From positions 62,001-126,000 of the forward strand of contig NZ_QMDW01000007.1 of the NCBI RefSeq assembly GCF_003605635.1: a DNA stretch of 64,000 nt. The letters run 5' to 3'. Origin of the DNA: Halonotius pteroides. GTDB taxonomy: Archaea; Halobacteriota; Halobacteria; Halobacteriales; Haloferacaceae. The translations under genes were made by a program, and so were the position numbers. Positions 52,900-62,417 of the stretch are shown one piece after another (within the stretch, counting starts at the first letter, position 1; every line of letters begins with the position of its first letter). Below the pieces are notes generated by a model. That model had not been told where the DNA came from and searched no databases. It saw nothing but the letters and a program-made list of their open reading frames with translations.

Positions 52900-52964
52900 G
52901 GGCGGTGCTATCGGGGGTCGTCGACAAACGGTATTCCTATACTCGCTGCCACACGACGACCGGT

Positions 52965-53426
52965 ATGGATCTGTTCGGGCGCGATGAGCCGGCCGACGGC
53001 ATCGCGCTGTTTGTCGACGGGCCGAACATGTTGCGCGATGAGTTCGATGTCGATCTCGACGACATTCGAGAGGCGACGGCGGCAAAAGATCGGTTGGCGA
53101 CCGCCCGGCTCTACGTCGATGAACACGCGACTCCGGGGCTGATTCAGGCCGCCGAGGCCCGAGGCTTTGAGGTAGTTGTCACCAGCGGCGATGTCGACGT
53201 GAAGCTCTCCGTCGATGCCACCCGGTTTGCGACCGAAGGACGGGCGGAGACGCTGGCGATCGCCTCCCGTGATACGGATTTCAAACCGGTGTTGGAGGTT
53301 GCCAACAGCTACGGGCTATCGACGCTGGCGATCGCGCCGGCCAGCCATGGCCGATCTGATGCCCTGCGGAACGCCGCCACGGAGAGTCTCACCCTGAGCG
53401 ACGACAACGAGACACCCACCGACTAA
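52965..53426 (+). CDS. NYN-domain (LabA/DUF88-like) ribonuclease
   Basis: A 153-residue protein with the PIN-like catalytic acidic residues in LFVDGPNMLRDEFDVDLDD (near 15), GDVDVKLSVDATR (near 75) and ASRDTDFKPVL (near 99). NYN proteins usually cleave RNA with divalent metal. Its stop overlaps the stop of the convergent methylthiotransferase gene by 3 nt. Confidence 0.85.
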   Translation: MDLFGRDEPADGIALFVDGPNMLRDEFDVDLDDIREATAAKDRLATARLYVDEHATPGLIQAAEARGFEVVVTSGDVDVKLSVDATRFATEGRAETLAIASRDTDFKPVLEVANSYGLSTLAIAPASHGRSDALRNAATESLTLSDDNETPTD

Positions 53427-54685
53427 GCTGACGACACGGGCTGTCCGAAGGTGTACATCGTTTGGTGATCAGTCACCTCGACAGTAGCGAAGTCGCCAGG
53501 CGAGAGATCATACTCGTCGGCGTGTTGAACGATGATCTGCCGGTAGGCACCATCACGGCACTTCACCGAGTCGCCGGTGCCCTCCTCGACGACCAACACA
53601 TCCTGTGTTGTGCCGACCATCTCCTCGTGTACGTCGCCGACGATCTCGCGTTTAACCGCCGACATCTCCTTTGAGCGTTCCTTCTTCAGTGTTCCGCCGA
53701 GGCCCTTCATCTCGGCGGCATCGGTGCCGGGTCGCTTCGAAAACCGGGTGACGTTGACCTTCTCGGGGCGGATCTCTCGCAGCAGTTCCATCGAGGCCTC
53801 GTGGTCGGCGTCGGTCTCGGTCGGGAAGCCAACGATGAAATCCGTCGACAGCGTCCAGTAGTCCAGCCGCTCGTCGAAGGCACCGACGATCTCGCGGAAC
53901 TTCTCGACACGGTGCTGTCTGCGCATATCCCCTAACACGTCGTCGCTCCCGGACTGGACAGGCGCGTGGATGAAATTATAGAGCTCATCGTGGCGAGCGA
54001 AGGTGTCGGCCAACTCCTCGCGGATTCCGTGAATGCCGCCGGGACAGGCCATCCCAACCCGAACCCGAAACTCGTCGTCTATCTCGGTACAGATGCGATC
54101 CAGCAGCTCGGGCAGCTTGCGCTCGCCGGTATCCCAGCCGTAGACACCGGTGTCTTGGCCGGTGATACGGATCTCCTTCGCCCCGGCGTGGACGAGCGCA
54201 CGGGCCTTTTCGACATTTTCCTCGACTGGCGGGGAGTCAACCCGGCCGGTAGCAAACTTGGTAATACAGTACGAGCAGTTGCTCATACAGCCGCGAGCGA
54301 TCGGGAGGATCCCGATTTCGCCCTCTAAGATCGGTTGGGTGTCAGGGGCGACAGTCGGACATTCGCCGTTGAGTACGGCCTCGGGCACCTCATCCCAGTG
54401 GAGGATCTGGGCGTCGATACCGGCCTCGTCGAACTCCTCGCCCTGTGCGAGGGCCATACAGCCGGTGACGATGAGGTCAGCCGTCTGGTCTTGAAGCTCC
54501 TCGGCTCGGCTGAGCATGTTCCGTTCAGTTTTCTCGACAACGGTGCAGCTGTTGAGGATCGCTACATCCGCCTCCGCCGGCCCCTCTGCTGGGTAGTGGC
54601 CGCCCTCGCGGAGGGCCTGCTCGATCTGTCGGCTCTCGCCGCGGTTTGACGTACAACCGTACGTCTCAATATGATAAGAGGCCAT
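53423..54685 (-). CDS. tRNA methylthiotransferase (ms2t6A37-type)
   Basis: Radical SAM enzyme of 420 residues with the MiaB/MtaB layout. N-terminal methylthiotransferase domain with three Cys (C11 in ETYGCTSN, NSCTV, TGCMA). Radical SAM motif GCMSNCSYCITKFATGR (C-x3-C-x2-C). C-terminal TRAM domain near residue 360-420. It modifies t6A37 in tRNAs. Start MASYHIETYGC at 54685 gives the family N-terminus. Confidence 0.9.
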   Translation of the reverse strand: MASYHIETYGCTSNRGESRQIEQALREGGHYPAEGPAEADVAILNSCTVVEKTERNMLSRAEELQDQTADLIVTGCMALAQGEEFDEAGIDAQILHWDEVPEAVLNGECPTVAPDTQPILEGEIGILPIARGCMSNCSYCITKFATGRVDSPPVEENVEKARALVHAGAKEIRITGQDTGVYGWDTGERKLPELLDRICTEIDDEFRVRVGMACPGGIHGIREELADTFARHDELYNFIHAPVQSGSDDVLGDMRRQHRVEKFREIVGAFDERLDYWTLSTDFIVGFPTETDADHEASMELLREIRPEKVNVTRFSKRPGTDAAEMKGLGGTLKKERSKEMSAVKREIVGDVHEEMVGTTQDVLVVEEGTGDSVKCRDGAYRQIIVQHADEYDLSPGDFATVEVTDHQTMYTFGQPVSSA

Positions 54686-54853
54686 CCAGTTATCATTTAT
54701 TTTGCCCCGGCGAGCAAAAGGCCGACGATCCGGGTTACGGCGTCGCAGTGGTGGCATACAAATCGATTACATACCTCGGTTGGCAGGGCGTATGTGACCA
54801 CCGACCGGCGAGACCAGAACCGTTTTTACCCGCCATCGCCGTCTTGCGAATGC

Positions 54854-54936
54854 GGTGGGATGGCAGAGTGGACTATTGCGCCTGCCTTGAAAGCAGGTGG
54901 CCTTTGGCCTCCTGGGTTCGAATCCCAGTCCCACCG
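54854..54936 (+). tRNA. tRNA-Ser (anticodon UGA)
   Basis: An 83-nt class II tRNA with a long variable arm. Acceptor GGTGGGA/TCCCACC (perfect), anticodon stem CCTGC/GCAGG around loop CTTGAAA (anticodon TGA at 54888-54890), variable arm GTGGCCTTTGGCCTC, T-arm CTGGGTTCGAATCCCAG, discriminator G. No intron. Its 3' end recurs 178 bp downstream. Confidence 0.95.
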
Positions 54937-55093
54937 AATCTTTGCGCAAACAACACGGTGAGCACCGCGTGTGCTCGCCATTATCCTGATCGCATCGTTC
55001 GTCGTCGGGATTCGAGCAGCGAACAGCGCCAAGTCCCTTGCGACCGCGAAAGCGAACGGCGAAGCCGTGAGCAGATCTTCGATCTGTGAGTGA

Positions 55094-55114
55094 GTTCGGA
55101 TCCCAGTCCCACCG
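55094..55114. repeat. Duplicated 3' end of tRNA-Ser (att-like)
   Basis: GTTCGGATCCCAGTCCCACCG matches the tRNA 3' segment GTTCGAATCCCAGTCCCACCG (54916-54936) at 20 of 21 positions and is followed by a related TTTGCG. The 157-bp spacer contains a hairpin CAGATC-TTC-GATCTG (55069-55083) but no gene. It looks like the boundary of a former integration. Confidence 0.55.
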
Positions 55115-55178
55115 CGTTTTTGCGATCATCATGCCGGGCACTGCTTGCTGTAGCTCTGTCCCAGTTCGAGTTACGTCG

Positions 55179-55709
55179 TTAATACCGCAACACGGCGTCG
55201 CCGATGCCGAGCGTTTGGCCGACGGCGGTCACCCCGATCGCGGCGATAGCGATGAGGTCGACCCCGACGAGAACCGAGAGGAAGTAGATGATCGGCCCAG
55301 CAATCGAGAGCGTCCCACCGGCGACATAGATGGTCGTCGCCTCCGGCAGTACCGCGCCGGTGTAAAACAGCCCGATCGCAGGAATGATCATCCAGCCAAT
55401 GAGGCTGATCGCCCACAGCGGTGTCGCCACCGGGTCGATGAGGAAGCCGGCGATCCCACTGAGCGTGACCCCGACGCCGACAACCATGACGACACGCCAG
55501 CCTTGGAGGGCGCGATCGGTCATCTCGTCCCAGCCCGTCACAAGGAAAAACGTAATAAACGCCACCATCACGAGATGCGCGATGAAGATCGATCTGGCTG
55601 TGACCATCCCACGGTGGGCCGCGGCGACGACGAGCCACGCTGCGGGAACGAGCAGTCCCGGGCCGGACTCGCGTAGTGTCTGCAGCACGGCAACGGTTTT
55701 CGCAGCCAC
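55179..55709 (-). CDS. Membrane protein of unknown function
   Basis: A 176-residue protein with five predicted transmembrane segments, and no known motif. An N-terminal amphipathic stretch (residues 3-15) precedes the first helix. It begins close to the divergent dsbA-like gene (69-bp gap) and ends near the tRNA-Ser repeat. Confidence 0.6.
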   Translation of the reverse strand: MAAKTVAVLQTLRESGPGLLVPAAWLVVAAAHRGMVTARSIFIAHLVMVAFITFFLVTGWDEMTDRALQGWRVVMVVGVGVTLSGIAGFLIDPVATPLWAISLIGWMIIPAIGLFYTGAVLPEATTIYVAGGTLSIAGPIIYFLSVLVGVDLIAIAAIGVTAVGQTLGIGDAVLRY

Positions 55710-55777
55710 CTACAAGAGGGTTGTTCGTTTGGCTTCCTGACCCGTTGTTTTTGTGACCTGAGATCGAATAAGCTGTA

Positions 55778-56413
55778 ATGAGTGAAGCCACCACGGCGTC
55801 GATTACGGTGTACTCGGATTACGTCTGCCCGTTCTGTTATCTCGGCCGCGAGTCGCTGTCGCGGTATCAGGCTGACCGAGACAAGCCACTGCGGATCGAT
55901 TGGCGGCCGTTCGATCTGCGGGCCGGCAAGCGAACCGCCGACGGTGAGATCGACCACTCGGTCGACGACGGCAAAGACGATGACTACTTTGAGCAGGCCA
56001 AGGAGTCCGTGCGTCGCCTCCAACAGGAGTACGATGTCGAGATGACACTGGAGTTGGCGACCGAGGTCGACTCACTCGACGCTCAGGTTGCCTCCGCCTC
56101 CGTCAGCAACGAGCATCCCTATGAGACGTGGCTGGCCTTCGATGAGGCGATCTTCGCCGCCCTTTGGCAGGATGGCCGCGATATCGGGAGCGAGAACGTG
56201 CTCGTCGACCTTGCAACAAGCGTTGGCATCGACGGCTCAGAGATTACCGCCGCACTCAACGACGACGCCCACCGGGAGACGGTCACCGACGCGTTCGCAG
56301 CTGCCCAACAGGCCGGTATCACCGGTGTTCCGACGTTTGTCGCCGACGGCCACGCCGCACGCGGGGCGGTGCCGCCAGCCCAACTCCGCCGACTCGTTGA
56401 GGGTGCGGAATGA
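55778..56413 (+). CDS. DsbA-family oxidoreductase (FrnE/HCCA-isomerase-like)
   Basis: A 211-residue thioredoxin-fold protein with active site CPFC (YSDYVCPFCYLGRESL, near residue 17) and the cis-Pro loop GITGVPTFV near residue 182. The internal helical insertion is typical of the FrnE group. No signal peptide, so cytoplasmic. Possible role in disulfide or glutathione-type chemistry. Overlaps the next gene by ATGA. Confidence 0.85.
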   Translation: MSEATTASITVYSDYVCPFCYLGRESLSRYQADRDKPLRIDWRPFDLRAGKRTADGEIDHSVDDGKDDDYFEQAKESVRRLQQEYDVEMTLELATEVDSLDAQVASASVSNEHPYETWLAFDEAIFAALWQDGRDIGSENVLVDLATSVGIDGSEITAALNDDAHRETVTDAFAAAQQAGITGVPTFVADGHAARGAVPPAQLRRLVEGAE

Positions 56414-57315
56414 CACAGCCTGCCGAACAGGCTGGCGTTGCCGACGTTGATTGTGCGGGACAGACTGCGCTGGTTACCGGTTCAACCAGCGGGATCGGCC
56501 GTGAGACCGCCCTCGCGTTGGGGCGGCTCGGTGCCGATGTGATGGTACACGGTCGCGACGCCGAAGCCGGCCGCGCGGTCGTCGACGAACTCACAGCGAT
56601 GGGTGTGGAGGCGACCTTTGAGACAGCCGATTTTGCTGCTGTCTCCGCGGTCAGGTCGCTGGCAACCGCTGTCGACGACTGGGTTGACAGCCTCGATATC
56701 CTCGTCAACAACGCCGGCGGCCTGTTCCGTGAGGGCCGTCTTACCGACATCGGCGTCGAATACACCTTCCACGTCAACCATCTCGGGCCGTACCTGTTGA
56801 CCGCCGAGTTATTGCCGACACTGGCAGACGATGCCCGGATCGTTACCACAGCCTCAGCGGCTCACCGCGGGGTGTCGCTGAACCTCGATGCCGTCGAATC
56901 CGTCGATGACTACTCCTCGTTCAGTGCCTACCAGCAGTCGAAACTCGCCAATATCCAGTTTGCCTTCGAGGTAGCGCGTCGATTGGAGCACTCCGAGCAC
57001 GAGATCACCTCGAATGCGTTCCACCCGGGTGCGATCCCCGGCAGCGGCTTCACGCGGTTTCTGCCGGGGCCACTGTCCGATCTTGCGAGCCTCGCTGGCG
57101 GACTCCCGTTTGTGCCGACCCCGGCCGATGGCGCGGCGACCGCGGTCTATCTCGCTGTCAGTCCTCGCGTGTCGTCAGTGTCGGGTCGTTACTTTGCTGA
57201 CTGCGAGCCAACCCAACCCTCAGCTGCCGCTCGCGATCAGGCGGCCGCACGCCGGTTGTTTGAGCGCAGTGCCGCCCTGCTCGACATTCAGGCCCCGCTG
57301 TCGGCCGACGACTGA
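56410..57315 (+). CDS. Short-chain dehydrogenase/reductase
   Basis: A 301-residue NAD(P)-dependent oxidoreductase of the classical SDR type, near human retinol dehydrogenase/WW-oxidase-like members. Motifs: cofactor TGSTSGIGRETAL (residues 24-36), NNAGG near residue 98, catalytic Tyr-Lys in SAYQQSKLANIQ near residue 175. The substrate is unknown. Translationally coupled to the upstream DsbA-like gene. Confidence 0.87.
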   Translation: MTQPAEQAGVADVDCAGQTALVTGSTSGIGRETALALGRLGADVMVHGRDAEAGRAVVDELTAMGVEATFETADFAAVSAVRSLATAVDDWVDSLDILVNNAGGLFREGRLTDIGVEYTFHVNHLGPYLLTAELLPTLADDARIVTTASAAHRGVSLNLDAVESVDDYSSFSAYQQSKLANIQFAFEVARRLEHSEHEITSNAFHPGAIPGSGFTRFLPGPLSDLASLAGGLPFVPTPADGAATAVYLAVSPRVSSVSGRYFADCEPTQPSAAARDQAAARRLFERSAALLDIQAPLSADD

Positions 57316-57348
57316 CGGATTTATGAGCCTTCGTTGCTGACGACCGAT

Positions 57349-57822
57349 ATGGCAATCGAGGCTGGCGATACGGTCGTCATCGAGTACATCGGTCGCTTCC
57401 CCGACGGCAGCGTCTTTGATACCTCTCGCTACGAGGTCGCCGAGGAACATGGGCTGGTCGAGGCCCAAGACGCTGATCCAGACGACTACTCCTCGCTGTC
57501 GTTCAAGATCGGCGATGAGGAGGTCATCGAGGGGTTAGCACAGGGCGTGATCGGCCTCAATGCCGGCGAAACGGAGACGCTGACAATCCCACCCGAGAAG
57601 GGATACGGCGAGTTCGACGACGAGAAGCTACGAGAGTACGATCCGGAGGTCTTCGAGGGGATGGTCGGCCAACCACCCGAGGTTGGGCTTCACGTCCATG
57701 CGGAAAACGGGCTCCACGGCGATGTGACCGCTGTCACCGACGACGCCGTCGAGATCGACTTCAACCACGAACTCGCGGGCCGGACGCTGGAGTTTGAGGT
57801 CGAAATCCTCGATACGTGGTAG
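57349..57822 (+). CDS. FKBP-type peptidyl-prolyl isomerase (SlyD-like)
   Basis: A 157-residue prolyl isomerase. FKBP core: VIEYIGRFPDGSVFDTS, then GDEEVIEGLAQGVIGLNAGET, and after an IF (insert-in-flap) domain the closing strands GRTLEFEVEILDTW. It assists folding of cytoplasmic proteins. The ATG at 57349 gives a clean N-terminus MAIEAGDTVVIEY; TATA-like GATTTATGAG about 30 nt upstream. Confidence 0.9.
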   Translation: MAIEAGDTVVIEYIGRFPDGSVFDTSRYEVAEEHGLVEAQDADPDDYSSLSFKIGDEEVIEGLAQGVIGLNAGETETLTIPPEKGYGEFDDEKLREYDPEVFEGMVGQPPEVGLHVHAENGLHGDVTAVTDDAVEIDFNHELAGRTLEFEVEILDTW

Positions 57823-57859
57823 GTGGTGTCGACCGCGAAGTCAGATTCTGCTGGATCGC

Positions 57860-58264
57860 TTAGGATTCTGCCGGGGCGGTTACGTCGGCAGCGTCGCTGT
57901 ATTTTTCCTCGAACTCCTGTATCAGCTGGCCCATCTCAGCATACCAGTCGTTGAGGAGTCGCTGCATATCCTCTCGGATCGCACCGGGGTCAGCCGGCTT
58001 GTAAACGTGGTAGTAGCCGCCTTGGTCGTAGTTGATCTGCTCTTTTTGAATCAGCCCGGCGTTGAGCAGCCGCTGTACCGAGCGGTAGACCGTCGACCGT
58101 TCGCGGTCGACATGGTCGGAGAGGTCATCGATCGTCACCGCGGTCTCGGCGTCGACGAGTTCCCGAAAACATCGCTTATCGAGCTCCTTGAGCCCGTGAA
58201 AACACTCAAGCAAGCCTTCGCATTCCATATCGGATCGGAGCATTTCCGCAAGTGAATTGGCCAT
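57860..58264 (-). CDS. Winged-helix transcription regulator
   Basis: A 134-residue protein with a TrmB/MarR-like winged helix: residues 40-95 with IDDLSDHVDRERSTVYRSVQ and wing YDQGGYYHVYKP, followed by an acidic C-terminal helix (WYAEMGQLIQEFEEKYSDAA), a possible oligomerisation segment. Convergent with the FKBP gene. Regulon unknown. Confidence 0.78.
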   Translation of the reverse strand: MANSLAEMLRSDMECEGLLECFHGLKELDKRCFRELVDAETAVTIDDLSDHVDRERSTVYRSVQRLLNAGLIQKEQINYDQGGYYHVYKPADPGAIREDMQRLLNDWYAEMGQLIQEFEEKYSDAADVTAPAES

Positions 58265-58388
58265 TTTGATTCATCTGTTGTTATCGCTGGCAGCATATAA
58301 GTTTGCAGGATACGTACAACACACCTCAGACCAGTCGGTATCGGCTCGGTGCGACGACCAGTGATCGAGACAATCGACCCCCGACGGC

Positions 58389-58655
58389 TTAGATTCGGCC
58401 GACGTCCTCAACGGAGACGCTTTCAACGCCCTCAACATCGGCGAATGCGTCCTCGACGACCTCGGTACCACCGGCGTCGTCGGCGACGATCACGGTCGGC
58501 AGCAGGGCAACGAGGCCGAAGGCGACATCGTCACGCTCGAAGCCGTTGATCTGGGCTCCCTCAGGGAGTGACGCTTCGAGCCGCTCTTGGAGCTCGTCGA
58601 GATCAATCTCCGGGCTCTGCGGCATGATCTTCATGTTGGCGGCGACCTTGCCCAT
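58389..58655 (-). CDS. ef1b: Translation elongation factor aEF-1beta
   Basis: An 88-residue nucleotide-exchange factor for aEF-1alpha: N-terminal [20 protein letters not shown], core with [16 protein letters not shown] and an acidic end. Start MGKVAAN at 58655. It follows the zinc-finger micro-protein gene by 2 bp, probably co-transcribed. Confidence 0.92.
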   Translation of the reverse strand: MGKVAANMKIMPQSPEIDLDELQERLEASLPEGAQINGFERDDVAFGLVALLPTVIVADDAGGTEVVEDAFADVEGVESVSVEDVGRI

Positions 58656-58657
58656 CG

Positions 58658-58837
58658 TTATGGCCCCCGGAAGCCGCAGTCGGGACACTCATAGAGGTTG
58701 CTCTGCTTGCGGCAGGTCGGACAGCGGTGGATCTCGGTGCCACACTCCGGACAGTCAAACGCCGCAGCGTTCATCGCTGCGACCTTGATGCCACAGGAGA
58801 CACACTGGCTCTCGGCTTCCTGTTGGGTCTCGCTCAT
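58658..58837 (-). CDS. Zinc-ribbon micro-protein (HVO_2753-like)
   Basis: A 59-residue protein with four C-x2-C-type zinc ligand pairs (CVSC, CPEC, CPTC, CPDC), each a CPxCG-like knuckle. It closely matches in length and pattern the Haloferax volcanii micro-protein HVO_2753, which as I recall binds two zinc ions. The ATG at 58837 is chosen because the upstream frame is not coding-like. Transcribed with aEF-1beta. Confidence 0.85.
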   Translation of the reverse strand: MSETQQEAESQCVSCGIKVAAMNAAAFDCPECGTEIHRCPTCRKQSNLYECPDCGFRGP

Positions 58838-58941
58838 ACCCATAGGGATCACCGCGCGGGTTTTAACCATTGTCTTTCGGCTCGTCACGACCGCCCTGCC
58901 GTCGGTGAGGAACGTGCTGTGCCGGCGTATCACACGGCGGC

Positions 58942-60168
58942 TCACAGCAGTAGCGGGCCGATCAACACCCCCATGAGATGGACGCGGCGGGCCCCAAACC
59001 GTGGCGGCACCAACCCAACGAGTGTGGCGACCAGAAAGACCCCGACACCGACCCAACCGGTGAACACAAACGACAACCCGATCAGCAGCGCAAACACACC
59101 ACTAGAAACGACCGTGTAGTTCAGATTCCCGACCGTCCGGAGATACCGGTCGCCGACTCCAACCACGAGCAAGAACCCACACGCCGCACCGATGATGACG
59201 GCCGTCAGCAACACCGGGAGGGTCAGCGGCACGCCGGTGGTATCCATCGCCACCATCACGCCGGTTCGCGGGGTTCCGAGCGCAAGCAACGCACACAGCG
59301 CGAAGACGGTGTTTGCTGTGCTGGCCCCGCTGGTGGCGACGATGAACCCCCGATCGGGATCGGCGTTCGGCACCGCCGGCAGCGCGATCACCGAGGCGAT
59401 CGCCGCCGACACCCCCGGCAGATAGCCGACGAGCGCGCCGGCCAGCGAGCCCGCCCCCGCGGTCAACCCCAACTCACGGCCCGGCATCGCTAACTTTGCG
59501 TCGGCCTGCGGCGGCACCCCACCGCCACCCATCGCATCCAGGAGGATCGGCGCGCCGAACAACCCGGTGAGCAGTGGTGTCAACATACTGCCGGCATCCA
59601 GTGGCGCGGCCGGCCGGACATCAAGCGTTGCCCAGCCCAACGCGGCCGCCAACCCGAACGCAAACAGCCCACCGAGAACCCCCTGAAGCGACGACTCGGT
59701 CAACAGGAGAAACACGACGACAGCCACCAACACGAGCGTGAGATGGGCGGTGATCGTCGAATACCACGACATCATGAGCCACGTAATCGGCGGCGCGAGC
59801 GGCAGGGCGATCGCGACAGCCAGCGCGCTCCCGACCGCCGACAGTCGGAGGGCTTCCCGGCCACGACCCGCCAACACGAGTCGGTGCCCCGGCAACGCGG
59901 CGATCGCCATCGACGCGTCGGGCACCCCGAGCGTGAGCGCGGGGACAACGTCGAGAAACGTGTGGACGACGCCCGCCGCGAGCATGGCGACGCCGAGCAA
60001 CAACGGATCAGCCGGGATCGACGGCGCGGCCGCCGCCAGCAGAATCGCGAAGTTGTTGGCGTGCAGTCCGGGAACCAGTCCGCTACAGGTGCCAAGAGCG
60101 ACACCGCCAACCGCGAAGGCGACGACACCCGCCGTCAGTCCCGGATCGAAACCAACTGCGACTCCCAT
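58942..60168 (-). CDS. TctA-like membrane permease (DUF112 type)
   Basis: A 408-residue protein with about 12 hydrophobic segments. Sequence features resemble the large permease of tripartite tricarboxylate transporters: [21 protein letters not shown] at the start, [20 protein letters not shown], and later [24 protein letters not shown]. The partner genes TctB/TctC are absent, so it may work alone. Start ATG at 60168, with GTTTAACC about 30 nt upstream (leaderless). Confidence 0.78.
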   Translation of the reverse strand: MGVAVGFDPGLTAGVVAFAVGGVALGTCSGLVPGLHANNFAILLAAAAPSIPADPLLLGVAMLAAGVVHTFLDVVPALTLGVPDASMAIAALPGHRLVLAGRGREALRLSAVGSALAVAIALPLAPPITWLMMSWYSTITAHLTLVLVAVVVFLLLTESSLQGVLGGLFAFGLAAALGWATLDVRPAAPLDAGSMLTPLLTGLFGAPILLDAMGGGGVPPQADAKLAMPGRELGLTAGAGSLAGALVGYLPGVSAAIASVIALPAVPNADPDRGFIVATSGASTANTVFALCALLALGTPRTGVMVAMDTTGVPLTLPVLLTAVIIGAACGFLLVVGVGDRYLRTVGNLNYTVVSSGVFALLIGLSFVFTGWVGVGVFLVATLVGLVPPRFGARRVHLMGVLIGPLLL

Positions 60169-60292
60169 CGGATTGGCTGGCCGCGGCTTCGGGGTTAAAC
60201 CTCCGGGCGACAGGCTGCCCAAGCATGATCCAGGCGCTATCGCTGTCCGGATGCCGTCGCAAAAAAACAGGGAACTGCTGGCTAACCGCGAT

Positions 60293-60652
60293 TCAGCCGA
60301 AGAGGTTGCCGAGGCCCTCGCCGTCGGCTTCCTCGTCGTCGTCACCGGCGTCGTCCGGCACGTCGGCGTCGTCGCCGTCGTCAGCTTCCGCTTCGTCAGC
60401 GTCGTCGCCGTCGGCCTCGTCGGCTCCACCGGCGTCAGCCGACGCGCCGCCAGCGGCCCCACCGGCCGCGGGGGCTGCGGCCGCGGTTTCAACGGCTTCC
60501 TCGATGTCGACGTCTTCGAGCGCGGCGACGAGTGCCTTAACTCGTGACTCCTCGACATCGACGCCCGCGGCCTCGAGGACGGCGGTGATGTTGTCTTCGG
60601 TGATCTCTGCGTCTGCTTCGTTCAGGGTGAGTGCTGTGTAAACGTATTCCAT
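60293..60652 (-). CDS. rpl12: Ribosomal protein P1/L12
   Basis: A 119-residue stalk protein. The N-terminal dimerisation domain is [20 protein letters not shown], followed by an Ala-rich hinge and a very acidic linker ([18 protein letters not shown]) ending in the factor-binding tail GEGLGNLFG. It recruits translation GTPases. Last gene of the L1-L10-L12 operon; Shine-Dalgarno GGAG precedes the ATG. Confidence 0.95.
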   Translation of the reverse strand: MEYVYTALTLNEADAEITEDNITAVLEAAGVDVEESRVKALVAALEDVDIEEAVETAAAAPAAGGAAGGASADAGGADEADGDDADEAEADDGDDADVPDDAGDDDEEADGEGLGNLFG

Positions 60653-60670
60653 TGGTGTAATCTCCGCTTG

Positions 60671-61714
60671 TTAGAGCATATCGAGCCCGGCACCGGCGTC
60701 GGTGTCGTCGTCGCCGTCATCGGCCTCGGCTTCAGTTTCGTCGTCAGTCTGTGCGTCGTCTGTCTCGGCCTCCTCGGCCTCGCCGTCGTCAGCCTCGTCG
60801 GCTTCCTCGGCGTCGTCAAGCTCACGGAGCTCCTCGGGGAGAGCCTCCGGATCGTCGATCTGGCCGGCAAGCGCGCGAACTTGTGCGTCGGCCTTGCCGA
60901 TGAGGTCGTCGACCACGTCCGGGCTCTCGACGGCGGCGGCGAGGGCCACCGATTTGGCCTCGCCGGTCGCCGTGGCGATGAGCGTCGGCGCGGTCTGGGT
61001 CGTCGGATACGCGGCGTTGACCGAGAGGTTCCGGGCGGCCGCGGCGGCCGACTGGATATCCGCGCGGTAGTCGTCGACATCGATCTCGAGTTCCTCAGGC
61101 GCGAAGAGTACGCCTTCGGAGTACACGCTCTTGAGATCGAGACCGACCTCTTTCGGCTCGATACCGAGTTCGCTCAGCACGTTTTCGAGGTCGGCGTCGA
61201 CGGTCTCGCCGGCCGAGAGCACGGTACTGTCCGACAGCACCTGAATTGAGCCTTCCTCGATCCGGGCGTCGGCACCGATCTGCTGGAGTTCGCCGACAAA
61301 GGGCCCCGGGTCGACGCCCGTGTCACCCTCGGGGATGACGATATCGTTGGGCGCGACCTCGCCCGCGCTGATCGGGGCCGGGGTCTTTGAGCTTTCTAGC
61401 TGCTGGAACAGCGCGAAGGGGTTGTCGTTGGTGCCGATCAGGGCGATCTGGCCGGCGACATGCTCGGTGAGCTGCTCGACGCCGTCGCTGACGGCCTCAA
61501 GAGCCCGTACGACGAGCGTGTTGCGGCTCATCCGAACTTCCGCGCTGCCGTGGAGCTCCCGCCGCATGGACTGGAGCTGTCGGCTCGGGATGCCCTCGAC
61601 GCTGACGATCCCGACCGAGGCATACCGCTCGATGAAGTCGGTTAGCTCGTCGACCTCATCCTGTTTCCACTGTGGGATGGTCTCAGTCTTACGGACGGAC
61701 TCGCTTTGGCTCAT
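60671..61714 (-). CDS. rpl10: Ribosomal protein L10 (P0)
   Basis: A 347-residue stalk base protein. rRNA-binding N-domain with [20 protein letters not shown], insertion domain near residue 105-190, then an acidic Ala-rich C-terminal region carrying L12 dimers ([41 protein letters not shown]). The start overlaps the L1 stop (ATGA), so L1 and L10 are coupled. Confidence 0.95.
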   Translation of the reverse strand: MSQSESVRKTETIPQWKQDEVDELTDFIERYASVGIVSVEGIPSRQLQSMRRELHGSAEVRMSRNTLVVRALEAVSDGVEQLTEHVAGQIALIGTNDNPFALFQQLESSKTPAPISAGEVAPNDIVIPEGDTGVDPGPFVGELQQIGADARIEEGSIQVLSDSTVLSAGETVDADLENVLSELGIEPKEVGLDLKSVYSEGVLFAPEELEIDVDDYRADIQSAAAAARNLSVNAAYPTTQTAPTLIATATGEAKSVALAAAVESPDVVDDLIGKADAQVRALAGQIDDPEALPEELRELDDAEEADEADDGEAEEAETDDAQTDDETEAEADDGDDDTDAGAGLDML

Positions 61715-62352
61715 GCGTCCACCTCAACAGCGGGCCCCATCGTCGTTTTCACGTAGATGGTATCGAGGTTCAGCGGCCCTTTTTCGAGGTCAGCTTCGAG
61801 ACGCCGGATGATCACGTCGATGTTGTCGGCGATCTCCTCGGCGTCCATGTCGTCGGCTCCCACGCGCGTGTGGAACGTGCGTCGGTCGCCGGAGCGAAGC
61901 TGCACCGTGTTTTTCATTCGGTTGACTGTTTCGACGACGTCGTCGTCTGGCTGCAGTGGCGTCGGCATCTTTCCTCGTGGCCCGAGAACGGTTCCGAGGT
62001 AGCGGCCGATGTCCTGCATCAGACTGGCCTCGGCGACGAAGAAGTCGGTGTCGTCGGCGAGGTCTTTGGCGTCGTCGTCATCGTCGCCGAGGTCTTCGAG
62101 GTCGTCCCCCGACAGCACCTCGTCGGCAACATCCTCGGCCCGAAGGGCGGTTTCGCCCTCCGCAAACACAACGATCTGTGTCTCTTGGCCGGTGCCGGAC
62201 GGGAGCACGATGCTCTCGTCGACGCGATTCGATGGGTCGTCTAGGTCTAGATCACGCAGATTCACCGCGAGATCGACGGTCTCACCGAAGTTCCGTGGTG
62301 GAGACTCGTCGAGGGCGCGCGAAACTGCTTGTACTATCGTATCGTCTGCCAT
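61711..62352 (-). CDS. rpl1: Ribosomal protein L1
   Basis: A 213-residue two-domain rRNA-binding protein of the L1 stalk. Conserved segment [21 protein letters not shown] and the end [16 protein letters not shown]. First gene of the L1-L10-L12 operon. In several archaea L1 represses its own mRNA. Here the leader contains two hairpins and a 21-codon leader ORF, and the ATG is preceded by GGAGGTG at 6 nt. Confidence 0.95.
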   Translation of the reverse strand: MADDTIVQAVSRALDESPPRNFGETVDLAVNLRDLDLDDPSNRVDESIVLPSGTGQETQIVVFAEGETALRAEDVADEVLSGDDLEDLGDDDDDAKDLADDTDFFVAEASLMQDIGRYLGTVLGPRGKMPTPLQPDDDVVETVNRMKNTVQLRSGDRRTFHTRVGADDMDAEEIADNIDVIIRRLEADLEKGPLNLDTIYVKTTMGPAVEVDA

Positions 62353-62417
62353 TATTCACCTCCGTAGTACGCAGGAATGCTCCTACGGGTCAGTGACACA
62401 GGCGAGGCCTGTCTCAT
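62352..62417 (-). CDS. 21-codon leader ORF overlapping the L1 start
   Basis: ATG at 62417, TAA at 62354-62352; the TAA overlaps the L1 ATG as TAATG. The box A TTTTAGG (62443-62437) is 20-26 nt upstream, so the leader ORF should be leaderless. The peptide begins [18 protein letters not shown]. The ORF runs through the GGAGGTG Shine-Dalgarno and through both leader hairpins. Confidence 0.45.
   Translation of the reverse strand: MRQASPVSLTRRSIPAYYGGE
62362..62412 (-). promoter_or_regulatory. L1 mRNA leader hairpins
   Basis: Two stems within 66 nt of the L1 start. ACAGGC-CTC-GCCTGT (62412-62398) and CCGTAG-(15 nt)-CTACGG (62388-62362). The second ends immediately before the Shine-Dalgarno GGAGG. 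This is where an L1 binding site regulating the operon would be expected. Confidence 0.5.

Noticed and set aside
60169-60558. 130-residue N-terminal extension of the TctA-like gene
   Set aside because: The upstream part is basic/Ser/Thr-rich, lies antisense to the L12 tail and upstream of the TATA box; the ATG at 60168 starts the membrane protein.
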